This document shows, piece by piece, positions 18,190-26,970 of a DNA stretch of 64,000 nt. Location of the stretch: the NCBI RefSeq assembly GCF_004361855.1, contig NZ_SNWQ01000004.1:351678-415677 (forward strand), in the 5' to 3' direction. The notes below the pieces were generated by a model. It was given only the letters and a program-made list of their open reading frames with translations. It did no database searches and was not told the origin of the DNA. This DNA comes from Kribbella caucasensis. Its GTDB lineage: Bacteria; Actinomycetota; Actinomycetes; Propionibacteriales; Kribbellaceae. Position 1 is the first letter of the stretch, and every line of letters starts with the position of its first letter. Made by a program: the position numbers and the translations under genes.

Positions 18190-20499
18190 ATGGGTAGTGA
18201 GGCGGCCACTGTGCTCAAGAGGCTCGCTGCCGGACCAGGCCGCGCCGAGCGGCTGACGCACGTGGAGTCCGTGCCGCCCCGGGCAGGGCAGACCGGGCCC
18301 TGGCCACGCTGGGTGCCGCCAGATGTGCTCGCCCAGCTGGCTGATGCCGGTGTGGTCGAGCCGTGGAGTCATCAGGTCGCCACCGCCGAAGCGGCGTACA
18401 GCGGGCAACACGTCGTTGTTGCCACCGGCACGGCTTCGGGGAAGTCACTCGGCTACCTGCTGCCTGCGTTCGCCACGCTGAGCATCGCGCAGGCCGCGTC
18501 ACCCCATCGGCGGACCGCGTCCGTCTTGTACCTGTCCCCGACCAAGGCATTGGCGCACGACCAGTTGCGCGCGATCTCGCAGTTCACCGTGCCGGGCCTG
18601 CGGCCGACGACACTTGACGGCGACTCCGAGCGGACCGAGCGCGACTGGGCCCGCGACCACGCCACCTATGTCCTGAGCAATCCGGACATGCTGCACCGAT
18701 CCGTCCTGCCGAACCACCAACGCTGGGCCCGCTTCCTCGCTTGCCTCCAGTACGTCGTGGTCGACGAGTGCCACCACTATCGAGGTGTGTTCGGCGCCCA
18801 CGTGGCCGGCGTATTACGCCGGCTCCGCCGGATCTGTGCCCACTACGGCGCGCACCCGATCTTCGTCTGCGCCTCCGCGACCGTCGCCGAGCCGGCCGTC
18901 TCCGGTGAACGCCTGACCGGCCTGCCGATGGTCGAGGTGACCGAGGACGGCTCCCCGCGCGGCGGCATCTCCTTCGGCCTGTGGGAGCCGCCGCTCACCT
19001 CCCTCACCGGCGAGAACGGCGCCCCCGTACGCCGCTCCGCCACGGCTGAGGTCGCCGATCTGCTGACCGACCTCGTGGTGTCAGGAGTCCGGACGGTCGC
19101 CTTCGTCCGGTCCCGGCGTGGGGCCGAAACGGTCGCATTGACCGCCCGGGACAACCTTGCCGAGGTGGATCCGTCGCTGGTCGACCAGGTCTCGGCGTAC
19201 CGGGCGGGGTATCTCCCGGAGGAGCGCAGACGACTCGAAGGCATGCTGCAGAGCGGCGAGCTGACCGGGGTGGCCGCGACCAACGCGTTGGAGCTGGGCA
19301 TCGATATCGCCGGGCTGGACGCGGTGCTGCTGGCCGGCTGGCCCGGGACTCGGGCGTCGCTCTGGCAGCAGGCGGGACGGGCCGGGCGATCCGGAGGCGA
19401 CGCGCTCGCCCTGTTGGTGGCGCGCGACGACCCGCTGGACACGTTCCTCGTCCGGCATCCACAGGCGATCTTCGGGCGTCCGGTCGAGGCGACCGTGTTC
19501 AACCCTGAGAACCCGTACGTCCTCGGCCCGCAGTTGTGCGCCGCCGCGCAGGAGTTGCCGCTGACCTCGGCCGACTACGAGATCTTCGGCGCGACGACCG
19601 AGTCGGTGATCGGCCAGCTCGTCCGTCAGGGTCTGCTCCGCGAGCGGCCGCACGGGTGGTTCTGGACCCGGCGGGAGCGCGCCGTCGACGCCATCGACAT
19701 CCGGTCGGCCGGCGGTAAGACGGTGCAGATCGTGGAGGACCAGACCGGCCGGCTGCTCGGCACGGTCGACGGCGGCTCCGCCCACGCATCGGTGCACACC
19801 GGCGCTGTCTACGTCCACGCGGGCGAGTCGTACCTGGTCCGGAGTCTCGACCTCGAGGGCCACGCGGCGATCGTCGAACAGGCCTCACCGGACTACACCA
19901 CCTTCGCCCGGGATGTCACCGAGATCAGCATCCTGGCCACCGAGGACACCACCGCCTGGGGATCGGCCGAGCTGTCCCGCGGCTGGGTGCAGGTGACGAG
20001 CCAGGTGATCTCGTTCCAGCGCAAGCAACTCGTCACGGGTGACGTCCTGGACGAGCAGCCCCTCGACCTCCCCGAGCGCACCCTCCGCACCAAGGCTGTC
20101 TGGTGGACCATGCCGGACCCCGTCGTCGCCCAGCTCGGCCTGTACGACGTACCGGGGGCCGCGCATGCCGCCGAGCACGCGTCGATCGGGCTGCTGCCGT
20201 TGTTCGCGACCTGCGACCGGTGGGACATCGGCGGCGTCTCCACCGCCCGGCACCCCGACACCGGCTGCCTGACCGTTTTCGTGTACGACGGCCACCCCGG
20301 CGGCGCGGGATTCGCCGAACACGGATACGGAGCGGCCCGCGAGTGGTTGACCGCGACACGTGAGGCGATAGCACACTGTGAGTGCGTGGACGGGTGCCCG
20401 TCGTGCGTACAGTCGCCAAAATGTGGGAACGGGAACAACCCACTCGACAAGGGCGGCGCCGTGGCGCTGCTCACCGCATTACTCGGCAGTGAGGCCTGA
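18190..20499 (+). CDS. DEAD/DEAH-box helicase with DUF1998 domain (MrfA/YprA-like)
   Basis: 769-aa superfamily 2 ATP-dependent helicase, probably in DNA repair (the Bacillus relative MrfA acts in mitomycin C resistance). Walker A ATGTASGKS is at 78-86; motif II DECHHY at ~192; SATVAEP motif III; the helicase C domain includes TNALELGIDIAGLDAVLLAGWPG and QQAGRAGRSG. The C-terminal DUF1998-type region carries a four-Cys metal site (HCECVDGCPSCVQSPKCGNG). A -10-like TAGGGT lies seven bases before the ATG at 18190, suggesting a leaderless mRNA starting there, so the upstream open frame from 17944 is not used. In actinobacteria this family (helicase/secretion neighbourhood) sits beside tad genes, here about 9 kb away. 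Confidence 0.93.
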   Translation: MGSEAATVLKRLAAGPGRAERLTHVESVPPRAGQTGPWPRWVPPDVLAQLADAGVVEPWSHQVATAEAAYSGQHVVVATGTASGKSLGYLLPAFATLSIAQAASPHRRTASVLYLSPTKALAHDQLRAISQFTVPGLRPTTLDGDSERTERDWARDHATYVLSNPDMLHRSVLPNHQRWARFLACLQYVVVDECHHYRGVFGAHVAGVLRRLRRICAHYGAHPIFVCASATVAEPAVSGERLTGLPMVEVTEDGSPRGGISFGLWEPPLTSLTGENGAPVRRSATAEVADLLTDLVVSGVRTVAFVRSRRGAETVALTARDNLAEVDPSLVDQVSAYRAGYLPEERRRLEGMLQSGELTGVAATNALELGIDIAGLDAVLLAGWPGTRASLWQQAGRAGRSGGDALALLVARDDPLDTFLVRHPQAIFGRPVEATVFNPENPYVLGPQLCAAAQELPLTSADYEIFGATTESVIGQLVRQGLLRERPHGWFWTRRERAVDAIDIRSAGGKTVQIVEDQTGRLLGTVDGGSAHASVHTGAVYVHAGESYLVRSLDLEGHAAIVEQASPDYTTFARDVTEISILATEDTTAWGSAELSRGWVQVTSQVISFQRKQLVTGDVLDEQPLDLPERTLRTKAVWWTMPDPVVAQLGLYDVPGAAHAAEHASIGLLPLFATCDRWDIGGVSTARHPDTGCLTVFVYDGHPGGAGFAEHGYGAAREWLTATREAIAHCECVDGCPSCVQSPKCGNGNNPLDKGGAVALLTALLGSEA

Positions 20500-20538
20500 C
20501 CGCTCCAGCACCAGTTGCTGGGAGAGAGGCAGCAAATC

Positions 20539-20967
20539 ATGGTCGTTCTCGGAATCGTCCTGATCGTTCTCGCCGTGCTGTTCGGCCTGGGCGTCTCCGT
20601 CTCGTCCGGCGCCTCGACCAAGATGGAGGTCTTCGGCGTCGACTTCGGCGTCGGGGTGACGACGGTGTTCTTCCTCGGCGCGGCTGTCGGGATCGCGGCC
20701 GCCGTCGGGCTGTGGCTGACCAAGCTGGGCCTCGGCCGCGGCTGGCGCCGGCGCAAGGAGGTCCGCGAGCTCCGCCAGCGGGCCGCGGCCGGACCGGAAG
20801 CCGTCGAGCCCGCACCCACCGGCGACACAGCCGTCGACACGACCGGCGACACGGCCCGCGACACAGGCCCCGACTCAGGCCGCGACAGCGAGGCCGAACC
20901 CACTGCCGAGGCGGATGACGAGCCGCGCATTGTTGCCGACGGCACCGAAACCAAGCAGCCGCACTGA
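20539..20967 (+). CDS. Small membrane protein, two TM helices
   Basis: 142-residue protein with two hydrophobic helices (residues ~2-21 and ~38-60), a basic stretch (RGWRRRKEVRELRQR) and an acidic/Thr-rich, low-complexity tail with repeated GDT/RD units. The layout resembles LapA-like/DUF1049 membrane proteins, but the match is weak. GAGAGG lies upstream of the ATG. It follows the helicase by 39 bases and could be co-transcribed. Function unknown. Confidence 0.6.
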   Translation: MVVLGIVLIVLAVLFGLGVSVSSGASTKMEVFGVDFGVGVTTVFFLGAAVGIAAAVGLWLTKLGLGRGWRRRKEVRELRQRAAAGPEAVEPAPTGDTAVDTTGDTARDTGPDSGRDSEAEPTAEADDEPRIVADGTETKQPH

Positions 20968-21345
20968 AGCCCTTTCACCTTTCCCTTCAAGTACCTGCCC
21001 ACAGGAGTGTCTCGAACAACCCACAGCGACAACACAGCGACCCGACGACCAGATTTCGATGCCTTGCGCAACGAAATATCGCTGGCAGTTAGTTGCCATT
21101 GGCATCAAGTGACGCGGGATAGACGTACCCACCTCCGGCAGGCCCGTGCATTACTGGTCGTGGCGTCAACGTCGCGCTGAGTCACAGCCGGCCTTCCGGG
21201 CCATACCGCCTCCTCACGGGGGATCGACCCGTGGTTCGCCCTACGCGCAAAGGGTGTATCCGCGGTTCCCGGAAGCCGCTCCGCTCCGCGTCACGGGGTC
21301 CCGACGACCTGACGCCGCGAGATGGCACGACCTCTGGAGGTTGTC
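20968..21345. other. Intergenic region, no gene recognised
   Basis: About 380 bases without a convincing gene or hairpin. It includes a relatively AT-rich patch at 21045-21110 that may be the promoter of the downstream secreted protein. The only firm element is the GGAGG at 21336-21340 serving the TTG start at 21346. Confidence 0.4.
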
Positions 21346-22110
21346 TTGATCATCCGTAGATTGTTGAGTCGCACCGGCGTGGCGGTTCTCGCCGTCAGCG
21401 TCGCACTGGCCACGGCCGTACCGGCCCAGGCCGCGACTCCGGCACCTGAGCCACCGTCCGGCGTTGTCCAGGTCGGCGCGGTGAAGCAGATCGCCAGCAG
21501 CGCCGACACCCGCTACTGCCTGACCTTCGTCGCCGCCGAGAAGGTCCCGATGGCGGTGATGATGGCCTGCGCTCCGGGGAAGGAGGGCAAGACCCAGCAG
21601 TGGATCTACACGCCGAAGGGCCAGCTGCAGGTCGCGATGAGCAAGAGCGTCGGTGGCGCCCTTGCCAAGACCGGGGCCTGCCTGGACACCGGCTCCGACC
21701 TGGTCGCCACGCCGGCGAACGCGCCGGTGCTGGTGCTGCCGTGCCGTGACGGCGACGGCCAGAAGTGGAACTACGACGAGGCCAGTGGGTCCTTCGTCAA
21801 CGCGGCGAGCGGAATGGCACTCAGCTCGCTGCTCGGCAAGGGCATGGAGAAGAACGCCCAGCCGACCGGCAGCTTCTCTGCCGCGGGCACACCGAACCAG
21901 GGCTGGAAGGCACTCCCGCTGCCCGGCCTGGACATCCTGGGTGCGGTTCTGGCACTCGTGAACGCGCTGCTGGCGTCTCTGGGCCTGGCCCTGCCGCTGC
22001 CGATCGCGAACGCCGCGTCCAGCCTGCTGGAACTGGTCCGGGGCAAGACCCCGATCCCAGGCCAGCTGGAGGTGCTGCCGAAGCAGATGATGGAGCTGGC
22101 CCGGCGCTGA
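21346..22110 (+). CDS. Secreted ricin-type beta-trefoil (RICIN-like) protein
   Basis: Exported protein of 254 aa. The TTG at 21346 is preceded by GGAGG at a 5-base spacing and begins a signal peptide (IIRRLLSRTGVAVLAVSVALATAVPAQA, cleaved near residue 29). Residues ~40-185 show ricin-lectin signatures: TRYCLTF, TQQWIYTPKGQL, ACLDTGSD, GQKWNYD and NQGWKALPL, i.e. QxW repeats with paired Cys. The remaining ~70 residues are hydrophobic (LDILGAVLALVNALLASLGLALPLPI), which is unusual for a soluble lectin and may anchor it or form an assembly surface. Single gene ending in a strong terminator. Confidence 0.7.
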   Translation: MIIRRLLSRTGVAVLAVSVALATAVPAQAATPAPEPPSGVVQVGAVKQIASSADTRYCLTFVAAEKVPMAVMMACAPGKEGKTQQWIYTPKGQLQVAMSKSVGGALAKTGACLDTGSDLVATPANAPVLVLPCRDGDGQKWNYDEASGSFVNAASGMALSSLLGKGMEKNAQPTGSFSAAGTPNQGWKALPLPGLDILGAVLALVNALLASLGLALPLPIANAASSLLELVRGKTPIPGQLEVLPKQMMELARR

Positions 22111-22138
22111 TCGGGAGGTTCATCTGCCGCACAGAGGA

Positions 22139-22167
22139 GGGCGGCCCCGACGATGTCGGGGCCGCCC
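22139..22167 (+). terminator. Intrinsic terminator of ricin-like gene
   Basis: Perfect 13-base arms GGGCGGCCCCGAC (22139-22151) and its complement (22155-22167) with a GAT loop, followed by CTTTCCTTTC. A textbook terminator. Confidence 0.88.
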
Positions 22168-22170
22168 CTT

Positions 22171-22218
22171 TCCTTTCACTCGACGGATGAACCGTCCTTT
22201 CACTCGAGGGATGAACCG
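22171..22218. repeat. 24-base tandem direct repeat (two copies)
   Basis: Two adjoining 24-base units (22171-22194 and 22195-22218) differ at a single base; each starts TCCTTTCACTCGA and ends GGATGAACCG. They start within the pyrimidine tract following the terminator. No further copies were noticed in the window. Confidence 0.9.
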
Positions 22219-22286
22219 GGTGGAGCGGTGGTTCCGGTTGCCCGCTGCTTGCGCGTCAGCGGGAGCCCGTGGTCACCGCCTCGGGA

Positions 22287-22361
22287 TCACCACCAGCAGT
22301 GCCAGTAGCAGTGATCGAAAAGGTCGTCGAGAAGGCAAGCGAGTCCGTGTACGAGCCCCAT
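22287..22361 (-). CDS. Putative 24-residue Trp/Cys-rich microprotein
   Basis: A 25-codon reading frame (ATG at 22361, TGA at 22287) has an excellent ribosome binding site: GGAGGTGA at 22374-22367, five bases from the ATG. The peptide starts MGLVHGLACLLDD and ends DHCYWHCWW, so it has three Cys, three His, three Trp and an acidic centre. It lies antisense in the gap between the ricin-like gene and the sugar transporter operon. It could be a signalling or modified peptide, or chance. No homologue is recognised and no processing gene is adjacent. Confidence 0.35.
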   Translation of the reverse strand: MGLVHGLACLLDDLFDHCYWHCWW

Positions 22362-22542
22362 GTCCGTCACCTCCGTTCCACTGATCCGATCGGCTTTGAC
22401 GGTACCCGCCGCTGTCACGGTGTGTATCTAGCGAGCTACTCTTTGACGCGAAACTGCGAGTGAGCTTTAACTATTTCGCAATGCTTGCCGCCTGCATCCG
22501 ACTTGACACGGTGGCCGACGGCAACGGAAGTGCAAGAAAGTT

Positions 22543-22554
22543 GACAACGTTTTC
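22543..22554. promoter_or_regulatory. LacI-family operator-like site upstream of sugar ABC operon
   Basis: GACAACGTTTTC centred on AACGTT has the GAnAACGTTnTC form common for LacI-family repressors. It lies about 90 bases before the binding-protein ATG, inside an AT-rich stretch suitable for a promoter. No lacI gene is in the window, so the repressor would act from elsewhere. Confidence 0.5.
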
Positions 22555-22642
22555 TTACGCTCCATGGAAAAGTCTTCACAAAGCCGCCTCCGAGTGCCAT
22601 CGTGAACCGGCACTGCACAGACCCCCGCTAGGAGTTCCCCTG

Positions 22643-24070
22643 ATGCGACGAATCTCGCGGTTGACCCCGCCGGCCCTCCTGGGCGCGGCCGCCCTTGTCC
22701 TGCTGACCGGCTGTCTCGGGTCGTCGGACTCGGGCAGCGGGGACCAGGACGCGAACCGCAACGCCGAGGCGACCAAGGTCGAGCTGACCATCGGCGCGAA
22801 CTCGGTCAAGGGTGGCAAGAACAGCGCCGGCGCGACCTTCACGCAGGACGTGCTGATCCCCAAGTTCGTCGAGGCGCAGAAGGCCAAGGGCGTCGACGTC
22901 ACGGTCAAGTTCCAGGGTGACGGTTCCGACGACGAGGTGTACAAGCAGAAGCTGTCGCTGGACCTGTCGAACAAGTCCGGTCCCGACCTGATCAACATCG
23001 ACGGCATCTGGGTCGGCGAGTTCGCCCAGGCCGGATACATCAAGCCGCTCACCGACACCGTCGGCGACGCCGCCAAGGTTGACGAGTGGGACGGCTGGAA
23101 GCAGATCCCCGAGTCGGTCCAGCAGCTCGGGATGTTCGAGGGCCGGCGGTACGGCGTACCGGGTGGCACCGACGGCCGGGTGATCTACTTCAACAAGAAG
23201 CTCTTCCAGCAGGCGGGTCTGCCGGCCGACTGGCAGCCGAAGTCCTGGGCCGACATCATCGCCGCCGGCCAGGCGCTGAAGAAGCTGCCGGGCGTCACCC
23301 CGATCCAGCTCAACGGCGGTACGGCGATGGGCGAGGCGACCACGATGCAGGGTGTGCTGCCGATGCTCGTCGGCACCGGCGCGACAATCAACACCGACGG
23401 CAAGTGGCTCGGCAACAGCGCGCAGATCCGCGAGGTGCTCGACTTCTACAAGCAGATCTACGGCAGCGGTCTGGGTGACCCGGTGCTGCAGCGCGAGGCG
23501 AAGGGCCGGGACAAGTCGTTCGCCGAGTTCGCCGCGAACAAGATCGGCATCCTGTTCGAGGGCGACTACTTCTGGCGCAGCGTGGTGGAGCCCAAGGAGG
23601 GCGTCGCCAAGATGGCCGATCGCGACACCGCCGTCGGCTACGCGCTGATCCCGGCCAGCAAGCCGGGCGCCGGGGTCAAGGGCCAGGACTTCGTCTCGAT
23701 GTCCGGTGGCGGTGCGACCGCGATCAACCCGAACACGAAGTTCCCGCAGCAGGCGTGGGAGTTGCTGCAGTTCATGAACTCGGCCGAGATGGTCGAGGCC
23801 GGGCTGGACGGTGCCGCCAAGATCACCCAGCGGACCGACGTCAACGCCAAGGTGCTGGCCGGTGACCCGATGCTGAACTTCGTCGCGACCAAGGTGCTGC
23901 CGATCACGCAGTACCGGCCGGGCCTGGCGGAGTACCCGAGGATCTCGGCGGCGCTGCAGCAGGCCACCGCGGACGTGGTCGGTGGCAAGTCGGTCGACGA
24001 CGCGGGCAAGGCCTACGAGACCGCCGTCGAGGCGGCCGCCGGCGGCAAGGACAAGGTCACCACCAACTGA
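22643..24070 (+). CDS. ABC transporter extracellular solute-binding lipoprotein (family 1, carbohydrate type)
   Basis: Captures the substrate outside the cell for the importer encoded next. The 475-aa product has a lipoprotein signal with lipobox LLTGC (Cys24), then a family-1 solute-binding fold (KVELTIGANSVKGG; YGVPGGTDGRVIYFNKKLF; WADIIAAGQALKKLPG). The ATG at 22643 is chosen because of the lipobox and the TAGGAG eight bases before; the frame is open further upstream. Family-1 proteins bind sugars or glycerol-3-phosphate-like compounds. Its stop overlaps the permease ATG (TGATG). The LacI-like operator upstream suggests sugar-responsive repression. Confidence 0.9.
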   Translation: MRRISRLTPPALLGAAALVLLTGCLGSSDSGSGDQDANRNAEATKVELTIGANSVKGGKNSAGATFTQDVLIPKFVEAQKAKGVDVTVKFQGDGSDDEVYKQKLSLDLSNKSGPDLINIDGIWVGEFAQAGYIKPLTDTVGDAAKVDEWDGWKQIPESVQQLGMFEGRRYGVPGGTDGRVIYFNKKLFQQAGLPADWQPKSWADIIAAGQALKKLPGVTPIQLNGGTAMGEATTMQGVLPMLVGTGATINTDGKWLGNSAQIREVLDFYKQIYGSGLGDPVLQREAKGRDKSFAEFAANKIGILFEGDYFWRSVVEPKEGVAKMADRDTAVGYALIPASKPGAGVKGQDFVSMSGGGATAINPNTKFPQQAWELLQFMNSAEMVEAGLDGAAKITQRTDVNAKVLAGDPMLNFVATKVLPITQYRPGLAEYPRISAALQQATADVVGGKSVDDAGKAYETAVEAAAGGKDKVTTN

Positions 24071-24993
24071 TGTCAGCCACAACTGAACCCGTGCCGGGGC
24101 GCCCGGCACGGGTCCGTGGCCCGGCCCAGGACGTCGCGGGACTCGGTATCGGCCGGGCCTTCGGCTTCGTCGCGCCGGCCCTGCTGCTGATCGGCGCGTT
24201 CCTGGTCTTCCCGGCCCTGTGGACGATCTACATCGGCATCACCAACTACCGGTTGACCGGAGTCGAGGCCGTCTCGCCGTCGATCGTCGGGCTGTCGAAC
24301 TACACGAGGGCGCTGAACGACGCGCTCTTCCACAACGCCCTCTGGCTGACGTTGCTGTTCGTGCTCGGCTCGGCGATCATCGGGCAGAACTTCCTCGGCT
24401 TCGCGTTGGCCTGGACGATGCGACGCGCGCGGCCAGTGGTACGGCGTACCGTCGAGGCCCTGGTCTTGCTCGCGTGGATCCTGCCGTCGACGGTGGTCGC
24501 TTACCTGTGGATCGCGTTCTTCGACCGGGACACCGGGACGTTGAACAGCATCCTCGGGACGCAGGGGACGGCCTGGCTGATCGAGTACCCGATGGCCTGC
24601 CTGATCATCTTCAACACCTGGCGGGGTACGGCGTTCTCGATGATGCTCTACTCGTCGGCGCTGCAGGCGGTACCGCCGTCACAACTGGAGTCCGCCCGGA
24701 TGGTCGGGGCATCCGGATGGCAGACGTTGCGCGATGTGGTGTTCCCGCACATCCGCGGCCACGTGCTGACCAACACGCTGCTGATCTCGCTGTGGACCGC
24801 GAACGACTTCTCGCCGTTCCTGCTCACCAAGGGTGGGCCGAACCACGAGTCCGAGACGGTGCCGGTCTACATCTACAACGTGGCCCTGCAGGGCGGTGAG
24901 CTCGGCTACTCGTCGGCGATCTCGTTCCTGCTGCTGATCGCGAACCTGCTGGTCGCGCTGCTCTACCTGCGGCTGCTGAGGAGGCGCTCGTGA
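24070..24993 (+). CDS. Sugar-type ABC transporter permease (MalF/UgpA-like)
   Basis: Inner-membrane permease of 307 aa with six predicted helices and the EAA cytoplasmic loop ESARMVGASGWQTLRDVVFPHI, which contacts the ATPase. The start ATG overlaps the stop of the binding-protein gene by one base and its own stop overlaps the next start (GTGA), so translation of the four transporter genes is coupled. Family: binding-protein-dependent transport inner membrane component (MalF/UgpA/MsmF group). Confidence 0.93.
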   Translation: MSATTEPVPGRPARVRGPAQDVAGLGIGRAFGFVAPALLLIGAFLVFPALWTIYIGITNYRLTGVEAVSPSIVGLSNYTRALNDALFHNALWLTLLFVLGSAIIGQNFLGFALAWTMRRARPVVRRTVEALVLLAWILPSTVVAYLWIAFFDRDTGTLNSILGTQGTAWLIEYPMACLIIFNTWRGTAFSMMLYSSALQAVPPSQLESARMVGASGWQTLRDVVFPHIRGHVLTNTLLISLWTANDFSPFLLTKGGPNHESETVPVYIYNVALQGGELGYSSAISFLLLIANLLVALLYLRLLRRRS

Positions 24994-25811
24994 CTCCGGC
25001 CTACGTCGTCCGGCGGATCGGGTTCTACGTCCTGATCTGCGCGATCACGTTGTTCTTCGCGATCCCGATGCTGTGGATCGCGTCCGCGCCGTTCGACTCG
25101 TCGCCGGGACTCGGCGTACGGTGGCCGGACTGGACGCTCGACAACGTCCGCAAGACCCTGTCGCATCCGTATGCGCTGCACTCGATGGTGAACTCGCTCA
25201 TCATCTGCGTGACGACGGCTGCGGCTGTGACTGCCTTCGCCGCGCTGGCGAGTTATGCGCTGTCGCGGGTGCGGCTCCCTGGTCGCGATGCCTTGCTGTA
25301 CGGGCTGTTGCTGCTGTCGTCGGTGGTGACCGGGACGGCGGCGATGGTGCCGATCTTCGTGATGATGTTCCAGCTCGGGCTGATCGACTCTCGGTTCGGG
25401 GTGGCGCTGGTGATGACCGGCGGGCTGTTGCCGGCGGCAATCTTCATCCTCAAGGACTTCGTCGACGCGGTGCCGAAGTCGTACGAGGAGTCGGCGCGGG
25501 TCTTCGGCGCTTCCACCGGGCAGATCCTGCGGGACGTGGTCCTGCCGGTCGCGCGGCCAGGTCTGGCGACCATCATGGTCTGGGCGTTCGTGAATTCGTG
25601 GGGCAACTTCCTGGTGCCCTTCCTGCTGATCCGGTCGATCGAGCTGCAACCCGGCGCGGTGCTGCTGCAGACCTTCACCGACGAGGGCGGCAGCGCCAAC
25701 CTCACGGTGATCCCGGTCTTCTCGCTGCTGTTCTCGATCCCGGTCGTCGTGCTGTATCTGCTGGTGAACTCGCGATACGGGTTCCGCTTCCACGGAGGGA
25801 TCAAAAGTTGA
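24990..25811 (+). CDS. Sugar-type ABC transporter permease (MalG/UgpE-like)
   Basis: Second permease (273 aa), six helices, with EAA loop ESARVFGASTGQILRDVVLPVARPG. GTG start overlaps the preceding stop by four bases. Pairs with the MalF-like subunit to form the channel. The next gene follows after 58 bases containing two GAGAAGGG copies, a slightly looser junction than the others in this operon. Confidence 0.93.
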   Translation: MTPAYVVRRIGFYVLICAITLFFAIPMLWIASAPFDSSPGLGVRWPDWTLDNVRKTLSHPYALHSMVNSLIICVTTAAAVTAFAALASYALSRVRLPGRDALLYGLLLLSSVVTGTAAMVPIFVMMFQLGLIDSRFGVALVMTGGLLPAAIFILKDFVDAVPKSYEESARVFGASTGQILRDVVLPVARPGLATIMVWAFVNSWGNFLVPFLLIRSIELQPGAVLLQTFTDEGGSANLTVIPVFSLLFSIPVVVLYLLVNSRYGFRFHGGIKS

Positions 25812-25869
25812 GGCATGGCGGGATGCTGAACCGAGAAGGGCTGCCGAGTCGAGAAGGGATGGGGGGCTG

Positions 25870-26970
25870 ATGGCCGGCATCGACATCGAGGGCCTGGCGA
25901 CCGTCTACCCGAACGGCGTGCGCGCTGTCGACGGCCTCGACCTGCACGTGGCCGATGGCGAGTTCTTCGCCCTGCTCGGGCCGTCGGGGTGTGGCAAGAC
26001 CACGTTGCTGCGGACGATCGCCGGGCTGGAGAACGCGTCCGAAGGCACAGTCCGGATCGACGTGGCCGACGTGACCCGGATGGAGCCGGGCAAGCGCGGC
26101 GTCGCGATGGTCTTCCAGGACTACGCCCTGTTCCCGCACATGACAGTGTCCGAGAACATCACCTACCCACTGAAGGTACGCCGAGTCGCCGCCGCCACCC
26201 GTACTGCGACCGCCGGGCGCACGTCCTCGGAGTTGTCGTTGCAGGGGTTGCTCGAACGGCGACCGGGCCAGCTGTCGGGCGGTCAGCAGCAACGTGTCGC
26301 GCTGGCCCGGGCGATCGCGTCGGAGGGCAAGGTGCTCCTGCTGGACGAGCCGCTGTCCAACCTGGACGCGCGGCTGCGGCTGGAGGCGCGGACGTTCCTG
26401 AAGAAGCTGCAGCGCGATCTTGGGATCACGACCGTGTTCGTCACGCATGACCAGGCCGAGGCGCTCGCGCTGGCGGATCGGATCGCGGTGATGCAGAACG
26501 GTCGGCTGCGGCAGCTCGGTTCGCCGCGGGAGGTGTTTGCCCGGCCGGCCAACACGTTCGTGGCGAACTTCATCGGGTCGACGCCGATGAACCTACTGGA
26601 CGGGGCTGTGGCTGCGGTATCCGATGGTGGTTCGGTGTCCGTCGCCAACGGGTCGTTGCCGGCTGCTACTGGTTCGGTGCCGGCCGGGGCGGAGGTGACG
26701 GTCGGCGTGCGGCCGGAGTACCTGACGTTGTCTGACGGTGACGTGAATGGGCCGTCTCTGCGGGGCGAGGTGGTGGTCGCGGAGAACCTCGGTACTTCGT
26801 CGCTGGTGTCGGTGGACTGCGGCGGCACGTTGATCGGGGTCACGGTGCCGGAGGAGAGCGAGCCGGCGCCCGGGACGTCCGTAGTACTGACAGCTCCGGA
26901 GCAACGGGTGCTGCTGTACGACCGCGAGTCCGGTGAGCTGCTTGCCAAGCAACCGGCAGCCGTTGGCTGA
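25870..26970 (+). CDS. Sugar-type ABC transporter ATPase (UgpC/MalK/MsmK-like)
   Basis: ATP-hydrolysing subunit of 366 aa that powers the importer. Walker A GPSGCGKTT, signature LSGGQQQRVALARA, Walker B VLLLDEPLSNLDARLR and the switch His in VFVTHDQAEA are intact. From ~245 onward a TOBE/MOP-type C-terminal domain (VGVRPEYLTL; VVVAENLGTSSLVSV) resembles that of MalK/UgpC. Many actinobacterial sugar importers share one remote MsiK ATPase; this operon carries its own. Its TGA overlaps the ATG of the PHP gene. Confidence 0.94.
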   Translation: MAGIDIEGLATVYPNGVRAVDGLDLHVADGEFFALLGPSGCGKTTLLRTIAGLENASEGTVRIDVADVTRMEPGKRGVAMVFQDYALFPHMTVSENITYPLKVRRVAAATRTATAGRTSSELSLQGLLERRPGQLSGGQQQRVALARAIASEGKVLLLDEPLSNLDARLRLEARTFLKKLQRDLGITTVFVTHDQAEALALADRIAVMQNGRLRQLGSPREVFARPANTFVANFIGSTPMNLLDGAVAAVSDGGSVSVANGSLPAATGSVPAGAEVTVGVRPEYLTLSDGDVNGPSLRGEVVVAENLGTSSLVSVDCGGTLIGVTVPEESEPAPGTSVVLTAPEQRVLLYDRESGELLAKQPAAVG

